This document shows positions 37,501 to 46,490 of a stretch of DNA of 64,000 bases, one piece after another. The stretch lies in IMG/VR virus record IMGVR_UViG_3300037294_000405, positions 62,001-126,000 of that record; one strand, written 5' to 3'. The position numbers and the translations under genes were made by a program. Position 1 is the stretch's first letter, and each line of letters begins with the position of its first letter. The notes below the pieces were generated by a model. It was not told the origin of the DNA, did no database searches, and saw only the letters and a list, made by a program, of their open reading frames with translations. The DNA is from a virus.

Positions 37501-38817
37501 CAACCAACTGGAACTTTAACTAACCTACCAATTGGTATTTATACAATAACTGGTAACGATAACTTTGGTTCGCCCGTAACGCAAACATTTATAATTTCTG
37601 GACCACCACCATTATCGGTTGATGCTTTAGTTAGTCAAGACTGCACAACAGCCGCTGCTTCTAATGGTGAAATAACAATCTCGTCAATTATTGGTGGTGT
37701 TGGTAGTGTTTATACTTATACTCTTTATAATAGTAATGGTGGTGTTGCTAGTGGTCCGCTTAATATCACTTCTGTACCACATGTTATACAAGGTCTGGCT
37801 GTGGACACTAGTTTAAACACAACTTTTCCTTTATTTACTGGGCATGGTTATACAATGACGGTAACCGATGGTTTTGAAACGGTGTATTTAGTTAATTTAG
37901 TTTTAAATGGTGCAACACCAATTACTATAACACCTACTGTTACACAAATATTATGTTATGGTCAAAATACGGGTATTATAGATATAGATATTAATGGTGG
38001 TACACCAACATATTCAGTGAATACAACATCACCTAACGGTTACGTTGGTGGAGGTTTAAATTTGACTAATTTATCTGCTGACACATACACTACAGAAGTG
38101 GTTGACGCTATGGGTACGCAATCTTTTTCGACTAATGTATTAACGTATTTGAATCCATTTATGGAAATAGAACCAGCTTCACAACAAGTTTTAGAAAAAC
38201 AGTGTGACCCAAATAATTACCATATTAAGTTATTTGTTACCAGCCCTTATACTGCTGGTTCAAGTGTTTATTTAGATTATGCTAAAGATTCAGAAGAAGA
38301 CCCATCTGGAAACCCTATTTGGTACCCATTAGTTTTAAATAATTATATTAATTCTACAACACCATTTGAAATTGTTTTACCTAGTACTACTATTACCCAG
38401 TCGATTATTTTTAGAATGACTAATGCTGCTAAAACATGTTTTAGTGAAGAAATAGAAATATTGTTAAACGAAATTAAACTACCACCAAACTTGTTAAGTA
38501 TTAACACTACAGGTGTTAACACACCTATACAATTAATAGGGGCAAATTTAGTTAAGTTTAAGTTTAATGTTAGTCATTTATTGTTAGGGCAAACAATAAG
38601 AGCACCTTATACTGTAAGTTATTCAGTTAAAGGGATTAATTCACTAGGTATGTTGGTTATAAACCCATCAACATTACCAGTAATAAATACAAATCAGCAA
38701 GAAATAATTGGAAACGTACCACAACCATTTGGCCAACCAGCAACAACAGTGATTGTTACGATAAGTATAACCGACAATGTAGGTTGCGTTTCAAATACTA
38801 TTAATATTTCTACATAA
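34504..38817 (+). CDS. Giant baseplate protein (1437 aa) with SprB-like repeats
   Basis: The N-terminal 430 residues hold domains with ITGRVIINSGFGVPNARVSV and GDFMVFGVPVGTYTLHVDAD, the pattern of carboxypeptidase-regulatory or Cna-B-like beta domains. Residues 461-509 are very hydrophobic (FFIICLIIKIIGFLIYVMNA), rare in a baseplate protein. A Cys-rich central part follows. Residues about 960-1217 hold three related beta modules; the last (TQILCYGQNTGIIDIDINGG, then LTNLSADTYTTEVVDAMGTQ) matches SprB repeats of Bacteroidota gliding adhesins. The gene follows gp6 and so may replace T4 gp7 in the wedge. Structural role is from context; the repeats are seen directly. Confidence 0.7.
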   Translation: MPNNTVRIRTTPNGTDKYLKVKLDQEFDFIEVLSLKISQEEAYRNFCSDYGVITGRVIINSGFGVPNARVSVFIPIDGIDINDPNIKGLYPYEIITDKDSDGIRYNVLPRTSETDNNCFTPIGTFPNKREVLDNPEMLGVYCKYYKFTTTTNHAGDFMVFGVPVGTYTLHVDADISDIGIASQRPYDSISQGTPLKFFDSPTKFKGDTNLDKLIQVKSSNIGVNVQPFWGDIDACEIGITRVDIDLNYSINPSAIFMGSVFGDQDKNSVNKNCQPRKDLGNLCEQVANEGTIEMIRETLDGTIESFDVEGGRVIDENGAWAYQIPMNLDYMVTDEFGALILSDDPNKGIPTRASVRFKIGMDQTGGEGRLRTRAKYLVPNNPNNQNEIDYEFGEKTKKSSFRDLYWNKIYSVSNFISRFQQITPFNSGGSRTRNMMGIKDVDACAGDKTPFPFNRVGSQTSPIFFIICLIIKIIGFLIYVMNALIIPLINLVLKVVNLLIKAWNSLMKPLCEASKKTILGVKIFGFLGFTCKLIIDPIKYIPCIFIKCPTDDNPSTFAPGCKKGGLDGGEAFDSLVDQGNTPKYYDGDSFGHGGFGDLCGLDDCIAFQMAQKLNLFEFDFYNDWINGSLYTFLLKYKIRRKNSEKFCEYDCGDFKNSTDSTTVDGNKNGVPDNDCRTSHLLDTCFKGDSEDQQYSSRNVLLREGLIKKKNDEFFYAASTHNASFKLFATDIINLGAVFNCDWQGVPKVQEYLIPTTYKIAPAIQEIAADNTTVLTTGQCDIDGNTLGLFFSINCLGLHVNTRQCMNLRHLCEFGVEIDEYRGVGNETDGVIGLRDLDADDADRPKWFRDVFLGLNSTVNSWNLQLPYTSNFNLGDAGIYDFTSPVQNGQDYVNFRNYSMGNGSVGENSFGQPKHSYYFYFGILPGKSGLDVMNQRFFTACATKTDLEFVIQTSTTPTTTNTTTNGTVTFTFIGGDAPFTATTSGPNGYTNVTIVGQNNTQPTGTLTNLPIGIYTITGNDNFGSPVTQTFIISGPPPLSVDALVSQDCTTAAASNGEITISSIIGGVGSVYTYTLYNSNGGVASGPLNITSVPHVIQGLAVDTSLNTTFPLFTGHGYTMTVTDGFETVYLVNLVLNGATPITITPTVTQILCYGQNTGIIDIDINGGTPTYSVNTTSPNGYVGGGLNLTNLSADTYTTEVVDAMGTQSFSTNVLTYLNPFMEIEPASQQVLEKQCDPNNYHIKLFVTSPYTAGSSVYLDYAKDSEEDPSGNPIWYPLVLNNYINSTTPFEIVLPSTTITQSIIFRMTNAAKTCFSEEIEILLNEIKLPPNLLSINTTGVNTPIQLIGANLVKFKFNVSHLLLGQTIRAPYTVSYSVKGINSLGMLVINPSTLPVINTNQQEIIGNVPQPFGQPATTVIVTISITDNVGCVSNTINIST

Positions 38818-38842
38818 TGAAGATAAAAAATATAAATAAATA

Positions 38843-40654
38843 ATGGGTACTGATAGAATAATAAAAAGACTTGGCGTTGAAAAATCTAAATTAGCTACAA
38901 ATACTGACGCTTTTTTAAAAATTAGTATTGAAGGTAATGAAAGGTTATTACCCACCAATGAAATTGATAGAATAGTCAATATTGCTGATAGGTTTAATGT
39001 CGAAAGACAACGAAGTAAATATTATCGATTAATCGGTACAATAAACCCTTTAATTAGTAATCCTTTATTTAATTTGAATGACCCATTATTATTAGATAAA
39101 AATACATTGGCTGGGTTTAATAATTTAGATTTTTTAGATTGGTCGTACCCAAAAGACGGTGATGTTAATGATGATGGTGATTTTACATATGCTAAATCGA
39201 TTAAGTATTATTTAAAAGAAAGAGATGGTTGGTTTGGTTATTTTGACCCAGACATTACAAAATCAAGTTTATGTGGTTATTATGATATGGAACCAAAAAG
39301 AGAACGTTTTTCTTTTTTACCAGATATCTCACCATACCATTCTCCCTCTAGTCAACCAGTTAAAAATTGGGAGTTAGTGGTAACCTACCCAAAGTTAAGT
39401 GATAAAACACATAAATTGGTTAATGGTGGTTTATTGATAGTCGAAACGCAAACAACAGTAGTTTCAACTAGAGCAATGACAGCTATTGGTATGCCTTGTT
39501 TACATAACCTATCGATTGGTGATACGGTTAGGATAAGTGGGACTAATGGTTATAATGGTGACCACGAAGTGGTTACTTTAGGTTTAAGTAACGGTGATTA
39601 CAAAGATTATTATTTTGTGATTGATGTTCCAAATACTGGGACGATAAATAACCTATCTAGAATTAAAAAACTAGTAAATGGTGTTGAGTCAGAATATTAT
39701 TTTAGAAAATTTAGAAAAATTAAAACTAGAGCTACAGCTGTTATTGAAACTGATGATTATGAAACATACCAAGTTGGGTTCAGTGAAAACTTTTTTAACG
39801 ACCAAATAACTCAATATGTTTTTAATGAAGATATTGATGTTAGTGATTTAACAGATAATTTAGGTAGACCACTTAGTGAAATTTATTTGACAATAATTAA
39901 AACTGACAGTAATAATTTATTTGGTAAGGTCTCTTCTGGTATTGAAACACCTTTTATTAATCGTTTAAACACTAGTAATATAAACCCTTATTTGTTAGAT
40001 ATTCCAGCGATTAATAAAATACACAACGGTGCCCCATTGCCTTTTCAATCACATACACCATTAGAAAACAACGTTAAAATTACTGACAACAATGGATTAC
40101 CAAGTAATATTGATTATTATGGTGATTTAGTTGAATACAATATTGAAACATTAAATGAAATAATTTTAGCAACTGTTTCTCATAGATTTAACACAATAAG
40201 CAGAGAAACACCAGCAACGATTAATTATGTTTTATCAACACCAACAGACGTTAATGGTCAACCAACATATGCTCAGACCAATTTGGGGCCTAGACAAGAA
40301 GGGTACCATTATCAAGCACATCACCAAATTAAAATTAGAGAATTTTCTAACTACGTTGAAGAAGGTGATGAATTTACTGAAGGTATGCCAGATTACGTTG
40401 TAAATATGGGTGATGGTAGGTATTTATGGAGAGACTTATTAGATATTGGTTTCAATCAAACAGATGAAAGACCATTGAACTACCCATTTTTAAATGGTAG
40501 TCATTATATGTACCAAAATCATTGTTTTTATTTAAGAAGACAAGACCAATTTTCTTTATGGAACCTCTACTATAGTAAGTTCCCAGCTGACCCAGTTGGT
40601 GAAAGAATAACAGATAATTTTACAGTAAATACAGCCAATCCAGATGTTTGTTAA
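38843..40654 (+). CDS. Structural (baseplate) protein, 603 aa
   Basis: I do not recognise the family. It opens MGTDRIIKRLGVEKSKLATN. Notable parts are a tyrosine/aspartate-rich middle (YPKDGDVNDDGDFTYAKSIK), a beta region around residues 175-260 with HNLSIGDTVRISGTNGYNGD, which looks like a small barrel, and a final YMYQNHCFYLRRQDQFSLWN. No coiled coil or membrane segment. It starts 26 bases after the 1437-aa protein and overlaps the next gene by 11 bases, so it belongs to the same baseplate/wedge operon. A virion role is inferred from position. Confidence 0.62.
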   Translation: MGTDRIIKRLGVEKSKLATNTDAFLKISIEGNERLLPTNEIDRIVNIADRFNVERQRSKYYRLIGTINPLISNPLFNLNDPLLLDKNTLAGFNNLDFLDWSYPKDGDVNDDGDFTYAKSIKYYLKERDGWFGYFDPDITKSSLCGYYDMEPKRERFSFLPDISPYHSPSSQPVKNWELVVTYPKLSDKTHKLVNGGLLIVETQTTVVSTRAMTAIGMPCLHNLSIGDTVRISGTNGYNGDHEVVTLGLSNGDYKDYYFVIDVPNTGTINNLSRIKKLVNGVESEYYFRKFRKIKTRATAVIETDDYETYQVGFSENFFNDQITQYVFNEDIDVSDLTDNLGRPLSEIYLTIIKTDSNNLFGKVSSGIETPFINRLNTSNINPYLLDIPAINKIHNGAPLPFQSHTPLENNVKITDNNGLPSNIDYYGDLVEYNIETLNEIILATVSHRFNTISRETPATINYVLSTPTDVNGQPTYAQTNLGPRQEGYHYQAHHQIKIREFSNYVEEGDEFTEGMPDYVVNMGDGRYLWRDLLDIGFNQTDERPLNYPFLNGSHYMYQNHCFYLRRQDQFSLWNLYYSKFPADPVGERITDNFTVNTANPDVC

Positions 40655-41498
40655 TAAATTTAAAATAAACCTATCAACACTAGCTAGTGGTTCAACAGCT
40701 ACCACTATTAATTTCCCTATTGATATGGAATACCAAATTGTGGATAATACCGAACTTATTGAAGAAGTTTTTGTTAAAACTGAAATAGAAAATTCAATTA
40801 ACCCAATATTAGATTATGATAGAATTAGGTTTTTACCTTTAGATTTACAAAATAATCAAATAAATAAAATAATTTATGATGTTAAGTTGTTCGGAACAGC
40901 AAATAACTATGTTGATTATTATGGTCTTATTGGTTTTAATAATAATGATATAAAATTTAGGAAAAATAGTTTTAAAGAAACATTTTTAAATCTATCTTTT
41001 TATGATAATGATAACCCATTAACACAAAAACTAGTAACTTTTTTAACTCTTTATGCTAATTTGAATAAAACTGATTATTTACCTATTTCGACAACAAATG
41101 GTGTGCCTGGACAACCAGTTGATGTTTCACAAATTCCAGTTAATTTTGTGGTAGAAAACCCATTAATTAACCCTAGAGGTTTTGCTGAAGGATTTCATTT
41201 ATATGATTACAAAGATAGCTTAGATATCGGTGAATCAAAACATATTTATATGAGAGCTAGTTTTAAAAACGCAAAGACTGGTAAATCGGTAAACCTTATG
41301 GTTAAAAATATCGCACAACCAATCGATAAATTAGTTCATGAATTATATACAAGATATAGAATGACTAGAACATCTACGGGTTATTATTATGAAATAGATA
41401 ATGTATACCATGGTAATACAGGTACTAGTAGGGCTAATAACGTAACTTATAATGGTAATACTTGTAAAGTTACATTGTATGAAATAAAAGCAACATAA
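40644..41498 (+). CDS. Structural protein, 284 aa, unknown family
   Basis: Begins inside the preceding gene (11-base overlap) and its stop shares a base with the next start codon, so three genes are coupled. Sequence highlights are LASGSTATTINFPIDMEYQI, an ISTTNG-VPGQPVDVSQIPVN stretch, AEGFHLYDYKDSLDIGESKH and a C-terminal MTRTSTGYYYEIDNVYHGNT. The composition (Asn, Tyr, beta-prone) is that of a tail or baseplate protein. No motif identifies its exact role. Confidence 0.6.
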   Translation: MFVNKFKINLSTLASGSTATTINFPIDMEYQIVDNTELIEEVFVKTEIENSINPILDYDRIRFLPLDLQNNQINKIIYDVKLFGTANNYVDYYGLIGFNNNDIKFRKNSFKETFLNLSFYDNDNPLTQKLVTFLTLYANLNKTDYLPISTTNGVPGQPVDVSQIPVNFVVENPLINPRGFAEGFHLYDYKDSLDIGESKHIYMRASFKNAKTGKSVNLMVKNIAQPIDKLVHELYTRYRMTRTSTGYYYEIDNVYHGNTGTSRANNVTYNGNTCKVTLYEIKAT

Positions 41499-42370
41499 TG
41501 GAAATAATTAAAAGAAAAATATTGTTAGAGGATAGTATTGATAGAGGTAATGGTAGCGATAAATGGGGTACTATTACAGCATCTACTTTTTATTTGAATA
41601 TTTTATTAACTCAAAATATTGATGATATGGGGTTATTTACTGATTCAGAATTTATCTCACAAGACAAGGAAAATACATCTGTTGATTATGGTGTTTTAAT
41701 TTCTAAATTAAACACGTTAGGTTATTCTTTTCCTTTTATGCTTGGAGCTGTACCTCAAACATTAACAAATTTGTATGGTACCGATAAATTAACTGTTAGG
41801 TTACCAAATTCAAATGAATCGGATTATTATATTTTTGGTAATTTACCAATTACTGGTAAAACCGATAGTAAAATTGAAGACGTAAAATCTTACAAAAGTA
41901 ACGACCAATTTAGGATTAATTTTAACACAGCGACAGAAACTTATGAAAACTACAATGGTTTAACGGTTATGGGTGTTGATAGAATAAAATCAATGGGTGA
42001 ACCTAAGATTTATGTTTTTGATACTGAAAACGATGTTAATTTAGGTACTATAAATCAAACAACAGGTATTCAATACATGGATTATAGCGGTAATACTGAA
42101 ATAAATATTAATGGTGTTTTAGAATTTATACCTTTAAATACTTTTAGGTTTATAGGTGAAGGTTGGAATAAAACAAATGTTTCTTTATCTGCATTAACCA
42201 AAGAAGAATATTTATTTGGTATTATTTCTCCACCAGAAGTACAAAGTGATGTATTTATAGATAGAGGTTCAACCAGTGTGTTGGATATGCATTTAAAATT
42301 ATCTGAAATAGGTAATATTTCAGAGTTAACTAGATACGGAAACGGTTATTATAAATTAAATAAACAATAA
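41498..42370 (+). CDS. Structural protein, 290 aa, unknown family
   Basis: Starts at the stop of the previous gene (TAATG). Contains YLNILLTQNIDDMGLFTDSE, VDYGVLISKLNTLGYSFPFM, and ITGKTDSKIEDVKSYKSNDQ. Mostly beta-prone with no catalytic signature. It ends before a 138-base AT-rich gap that holds no clear promoter or terminator, only a 25-codon ATT-initiated frame with coding-like composition. Role in the baseplate is inferred from operon position. Confidence 0.6.
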   Translation: MEIIKRKILLEDSIDRGNGSDKWGTITASTFYLNILLTQNIDDMGLFTDSEFISQDKENTSVDYGVLISKLNTLGYSFPFMLGAVPQTLTNLYGTDKLTVRLPNSNESDYYIFGNLPITGKTDSKIEDVKSYKSNDQFRINFNTATETYENYNGLTVMGVDRIKSMGEPKIYVFDTENDVNLGTINQTTGIQYMDYSGNTEININGVLEFIPLNTFRFIGEGWNKTNVSLSALTKEEYLFGIISPPEVQSDVFIDRGSTSVLDMHLKLSEIGNISELTRYGNGYYKLNKQ

Positions 42371-42508
42371 AAATATACTTTTAAAAAAAAATGTTATATT
42401 AAATAAAAACAAAACAATACGAAAAAATAAATTGGGTTAATAAAATGTAAACCAGTTAAAATTTTAGTAGTTGATAAAAATAACAAAATTATTAATAAAC
42501 AAATATAA

Positions 42509-43447
42509 ATGTATTTTGCAACAGGAACATATGGAGTAGTTAGACCAGCAGATATATCACCAGAAGACGTAGAGATATTTTATCATTTTACACCATCTAG
42601 AGATACAATCGGTGATGAAAAATTAAATAAATTAGACCCATCAGAGGTTTTAATAAAAATAGATAATCCAAACAAAGGGCAATCAAATGTAACTGGTTTT
42701 GAGGTTTTTGGTGGTATGTATACACTTAAATTACCTGTAGCCACATTCGGTGTTAAAGGATTTTACACTATAATTATAAAACCAATTGAAATAAGAACAT
42801 CAATAGTTGATGTTGGTGTTTTATCAGCTTATCCAGATATCAAAGGTTTGGTATTTGATATGTCAAACATCCCAGCAAATTTTTTAAATAGATTTGAAAA
42901 TAACGGTTTGGTTGGTTATAGGGTTGAATATTTAAACACTGATGGTTCAGCTAATTCGGTTACTGACGCTAAGATAAATAATTTTTTTAGAGTTATCACT
43001 TCAAATAATAGAGCTGAACCAGTTAATCAAAACCTTACTAATTCCAACCAAAAAGCTATTAGATATAGGTTTAATGACAATTCAACACTTACTTTTTGTA
43101 CTGTATCACCAGCTTCAGCCTCCAATGTAAAACCAAATGCGTTACCTTTTATCGGGCAACCAAACCAAAAAGTTATTATAACAAATACTTACTTTAACCC
43201 AGTTATGCTTGAAGTTGAGATGGTAGAACATGACATAGAAACAATCGCATTTGCGTTATTTGGTAATCAAAGCAAAAGTCTTGATGATGGGATTTATACT
43301 ATATACAATTTCAATAACGATATTTACAAACAATACAACTTATATGAAATAAAAGATAAGTTTACTGGTAAACCATTATTTGAAGTTAGAGAGGAACGTG
43401 CTAGTATAGATTTTAACAAAACATTTAATAATATAACAACAATCTAA
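42509..43447 (+). CDS. Structural protein, 312 aa, possible wedge component
   Basis: Opens MYFATGTYGVVRPADISPED, then VEIFYHFTPSRDTIGDEKL and a beta-rich middle (GGMYTLKLPVATFGVKGFYT). Size is near T4 gp8 (334 aa), which lies in the wedge cluster, but I see no decisive match and do not assign it. It ends eight bases before the next large gene. Composition and position support a virion protein. Confidence 0.6.
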   Translation: MYFATGTYGVVRPADISPEDVEIFYHFTPSRDTIGDEKLNKLDPSEVLIKIDNPNKGQSNVTGFEVFGGMYTLKLPVATFGVKGFYTIIIKPIEIRTSIVDVGVLSAYPDIKGLVFDMSNIPANFLNRFENNGLVGYRVEYLNTDGSANSVTDAKINNFFRVITSNNRAEPVNQNLTNSNQKAIRYRFNDNSTLTFCTVSPASASNVKPNALPFIGQPNQKVIITNTYFNPVMLEVEMVEHDIETIAFALFGNQSKSLDDGIYTIYNFNNDIYKQYNLYEIKDKFTGKPLFEVREERASIDFNKTFNNITTI

Positions 43448-43455
43448 CATAAAAA

Positions 43456-46455
43456 ATGAGTGATAACATTAAAGTAGCTGGATATGTAAAAAAAGAAACT
43501 TACAACGGTAATATAGAGTATAGAAATTTTAGCCCAGACCTAGTTGGTCTTCAACTAACTAGTGATGAGGCGTTGTTTACTATGGGTAATTTTTCTATCA
43601 CTACAAATATGGACCCTAAAAAAGATAAGTCTTATAATACGGGTAAATTTTCTGATTATTATTCTTTAGAAAACTTAAATTTAACGGTTCAACAAACACA
43701 AACCCTTTTAAATAACAACGCTGGTGTCATATTAAATTTAGATAAAACTAAATTAAAATATTACGCTATGTTTGGTTCTTTGGTTGAATTTGTGCGTGTT
43801 AGTTTAGAAGAAATAATAACTAAATGGCCAGCATCTTTATTTTTATCTCCTTTCATTATTAATGATTTAGGGCAATCAATAGTTGATAACACATATTCTG
43901 ATTATTCTTATGATTTAATTTCTAATTCAGCAACTTTTAAAATAAACACATCATTAATCACCAACAAATTCAATATTAATTATTTAAAAAATGGAACTAT
44001 TGTTAACACATTTAATGAAACAAACGATATTAGAAATTTAACAGTTAACTATGGTTCGTATGTTATATTAAGAGATAATTTAGAATATGATGTGATAGGT
44101 TTTACTGGTTCTACTGAATTAACTAATGATTATATTTATTTTAAAGTTAAAGGTGATGTTTTTTCTGGTCAACAAACAACAATTAATTACCATATAAAAC
44201 CTAGTAAGATAAATGAAGATTTATTTTTCAATGGTTTAAGTAATTTTGAAGGTTATTTATTAAATAGAAAATCATCTCCAAAATATAAAGCAACTTTTAA
44301 TTCACCTATTATTTCAGAACAAGGTATAGTACTTTACGTAGATAAAGATATAATTTGGCCAGTATCTGATGGGTATAATATTGATTTTGATAGTGGTGAA
44401 TATATTGATTATGTTTCACAATTACTAAAAATTTCAGAAGATAATGACTTAAGTAATAGTAATTTAATGAATAGATTCTTAGTGTCTGAGTCTATTTCTG
44501 ATTTTGATACGACTCCAGTTCATTTAGCTGAAGAACATTTGGATACTTCTGGTCAAAAAATTAATAAAACACTTAGCATTTATGGTAGGTCTTTTGATGA
44601 TATAAACACATTTATTTACAGTATTTCATTTGCGAATGTTGTTACTTATAATAAACAAGATAACATGCCAGACAAATACTTAAAAGATTTGGCAAACGTT
44701 TTGGGATGGGATTTAATTTCTTCTATTTTAGAAAATAATTTACTGAAGAATTACGTTAAAACTTCAAAGTCAATATATTCTGGTGAAGAAGTTGGTTTAA
44801 CCGACATTGAAGCTGATGTAGAATTATGGAGAAGAATTATATTAAACTCTCCTTGGATATGGAAATCGAAAGGTGCACGTAAATCTGTTGAGTTTTTACT
44901 TAAATTTATTGGTACACCAAAAGGTTTAATTGAGTTTAATGAGTATGTTTATTTAGCGGATGCACCTATAAATACTGAACTTTTCCAAAAAATATTAGAG
45001 TTAAATAATTTAGATAATGATTTGAGTCTTTATCCAATAGATAATGATGGGTACCCTAAATTTTTCGAAGATAACCCAAACATGTATTTCCAATCCGATG
45101 GTCTTTGGTATAGGGAAACTGGTGGAAGCGGTTCAACAATAGATATTCTAAACGGAAATAACCCACACGCTGGCCCATACGATGGTGGTAGTAAATACAT
45201 CAATCAATTAAGAAAACTTATACCTAATTTTTCGGCAGTAACTATTACTGCTGAAACAGTATCTAGTGGGTCAACTAATTTGTTTATTAATTATGATTTA
45301 GGTCAAATTACTGATTATGTTGGTGATACTTATGTGGATGTTATTAACACTGATGGTACAAACTTAAGTGATTGTATTGTATATACTGCCGAAATAGTAA
45401 AAGACCCAATACCAGAAGATGTTTTAACAGCTTGTGGTTGTCCACGTGGTTTAGGTGATGATGCTTTGAGTGTTTGTGTTAAGAAAATAGAAAAACCACA
45501 ACCAAAACCATGTAGTGGGTTTATTTTCACACCAAAAAAAAATACCGATACAGGTTATTATGTTTTCAGTTATTACCAATATAACCAAGATGGTTCAGTG
45601 TTCGAATCAAATGGTCAACCCATAATTAGAACGTCTAATTTTACTGACAGAGAATGTTGTAAAGCACTAAACGGAAAATCAGTATATAGTGAATTTGTCG
45701 ACCCAATAACTAATAATGTGGAAAGCGGTTATGTTTGTTGTTTTAGTGAAAAATGTGGGTGTAGTACATCATGTAATTGGGTGTTAAATAATGAACCATT
45801 ATATTTAGATAACAACGCTTTTTTATCGTTTATAACTCTTTACGGTGCTGGAGTAAACAAAGTGACTTTACCAGACGCATCAGCTTGCCCAGTTGGATGG
45901 ACAACACCTGTGACAAATATAGTGGACCCATTTACAAATGAAATAGGTGTTGGTTGTAAATTAACAACATATGGTTTACAAAATTACCAAACATTAGTAA
46001 CTTTATTTGCGAATAGAGCTGATAAGGGTGATTGTTGTAATTTTAATTGGCCAACATTATCAGCACCATCTATTGTTTATAGAATATATTCTAAGGTAGT
46101 TTATCCTAACAAAGATAATTCACAAATGATGGTTTATGAGTTTAACAACGCAACAATAGAACAAGTTAAGTGTGTAACGTTAAATTATGGAACATTATAT
46201 GTTAGTAGCGGTATAATCGGTCAAACTCCATTACCATGGAGTTTTACACCAATTACTGTGGGTACACAATTATATGTTTCAAACACTTTAGGTGCTGCAC
46301 CATATAATACATTAAACGGTAACTTTTCAATAGATGTTACTAGTGTAAATAGTACAATAAATACTGGTTTACAATTAAACCAAAAATACGTTATTCAAGT
46401 TAATAACGGTGTGGTTACAAACATTATTAATTTTAATACGCTACCAGCGTGTTAA
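43456..46455 (+). CDS. Large tail protein (999 aa) with gpI-like domain and Cys-rich end
   Basis: Residues about 390-500 read KYLKDLANVLGWDLISSILE, ADVELWRRIILNSPWIWKSK and GARKSVEFLLKFIGTPKGLI, the pattern of phage tail protein I (a wedge component: a conserved helix, then K-G-T/A-x-x-x-V/L-x-x-x-L). Earlier residues are beta-rich. From about 650 on, the protein is Cys-rich with paired Cys (TACGCPRGLG, DRECCKALNG, YVCCFSEKCGCSTSC), suggesting disulfide or metal-bound knots in a receptor-facing region. The final 130 residues are another beta domain. Wedge role from the gpI part; the Cys-rich function is unknown. Confidence 0.65.
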   Translation: MSDNIKVAGYVKKETYNGNIEYRNFSPDLVGLQLTSDEALFTMGNFSITTNMDPKKDKSYNTGKFSDYYSLENLNLTVQQTQTLLNNNAGVILNLDKTKLKYYAMFGSLVEFVRVSLEEIITKWPASLFLSPFIINDLGQSIVDNTYSDYSYDLISNSATFKINTSLITNKFNINYLKNGTIVNTFNETNDIRNLTVNYGSYVILRDNLEYDVIGFTGSTELTNDYIYFKVKGDVFSGQQTTINYHIKPSKINEDLFFNGLSNFEGYLLNRKSSPKYKATFNSPIISEQGIVLYVDKDIIWPVSDGYNIDFDSGEYIDYVSQLLKISEDNDLSNSNLMNRFLVSESISDFDTTPVHLAEEHLDTSGQKINKTLSIYGRSFDDINTFIYSISFANVVTYNKQDNMPDKYLKDLANVLGWDLISSILENNLLKNYVKTSKSIYSGEEVGLTDIEADVELWRRIILNSPWIWKSKGARKSVEFLLKFIGTPKGLIEFNEYVYLADAPINTELFQKILELNNLDNDLSLYPIDNDGYPKFFEDNPNMYFQSDGLWYRETGGSGSTIDILNGNNPHAGPYDGGSKYINQLRKLIPNFSAVTITAETVSSGSTNLFINYDLGQITDYVGDTYVDVINTDGTNLSDCIVYTAEIVKDPIPEDVLTACGCPRGLGDDALSVCVKKIEKPQPKPCSGFIFTPKKNTDTGYYVFSYYQYNQDGSVFESNGQPIIRTSNFTDRECCKALNGKSVYSEFVDPITNNVESGYVCCFSEKCGCSTSCNWVLNNEPLYLDNNAFLSFITLYGAGVNKVTLPDASACPVGWTTPVTNIVDPFTNEIGVGCKLTTYGLQNYQTLVTLFANRADKGDCCNFNWPTLSAPSIVYRIYSKVVYPNKDNSQMMVYEFNNATIEQVKCVTLNYGTLYVSSGIIGQTPLPWSFTPITVGTQLYVSNTLGAAPYNTLNGNFSIDVTSVNSTINTGLQLNQKYVIQVNNGVVTNIINFNTLPAC

Positions 46456-46470
46456 AAAAAAATTAAAGAA

Positions 46471-46478
46471 TATTTATA
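46471..46478 (+). promoter_or_regulatory. TATTTATA motif, candidate late promoter
   Basis: GAATATTTATAA ends 12 bases before the ATG at 46491. Confidence 0.45.
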
Positions 46479-46490
46479 ATAAAAAATAAA

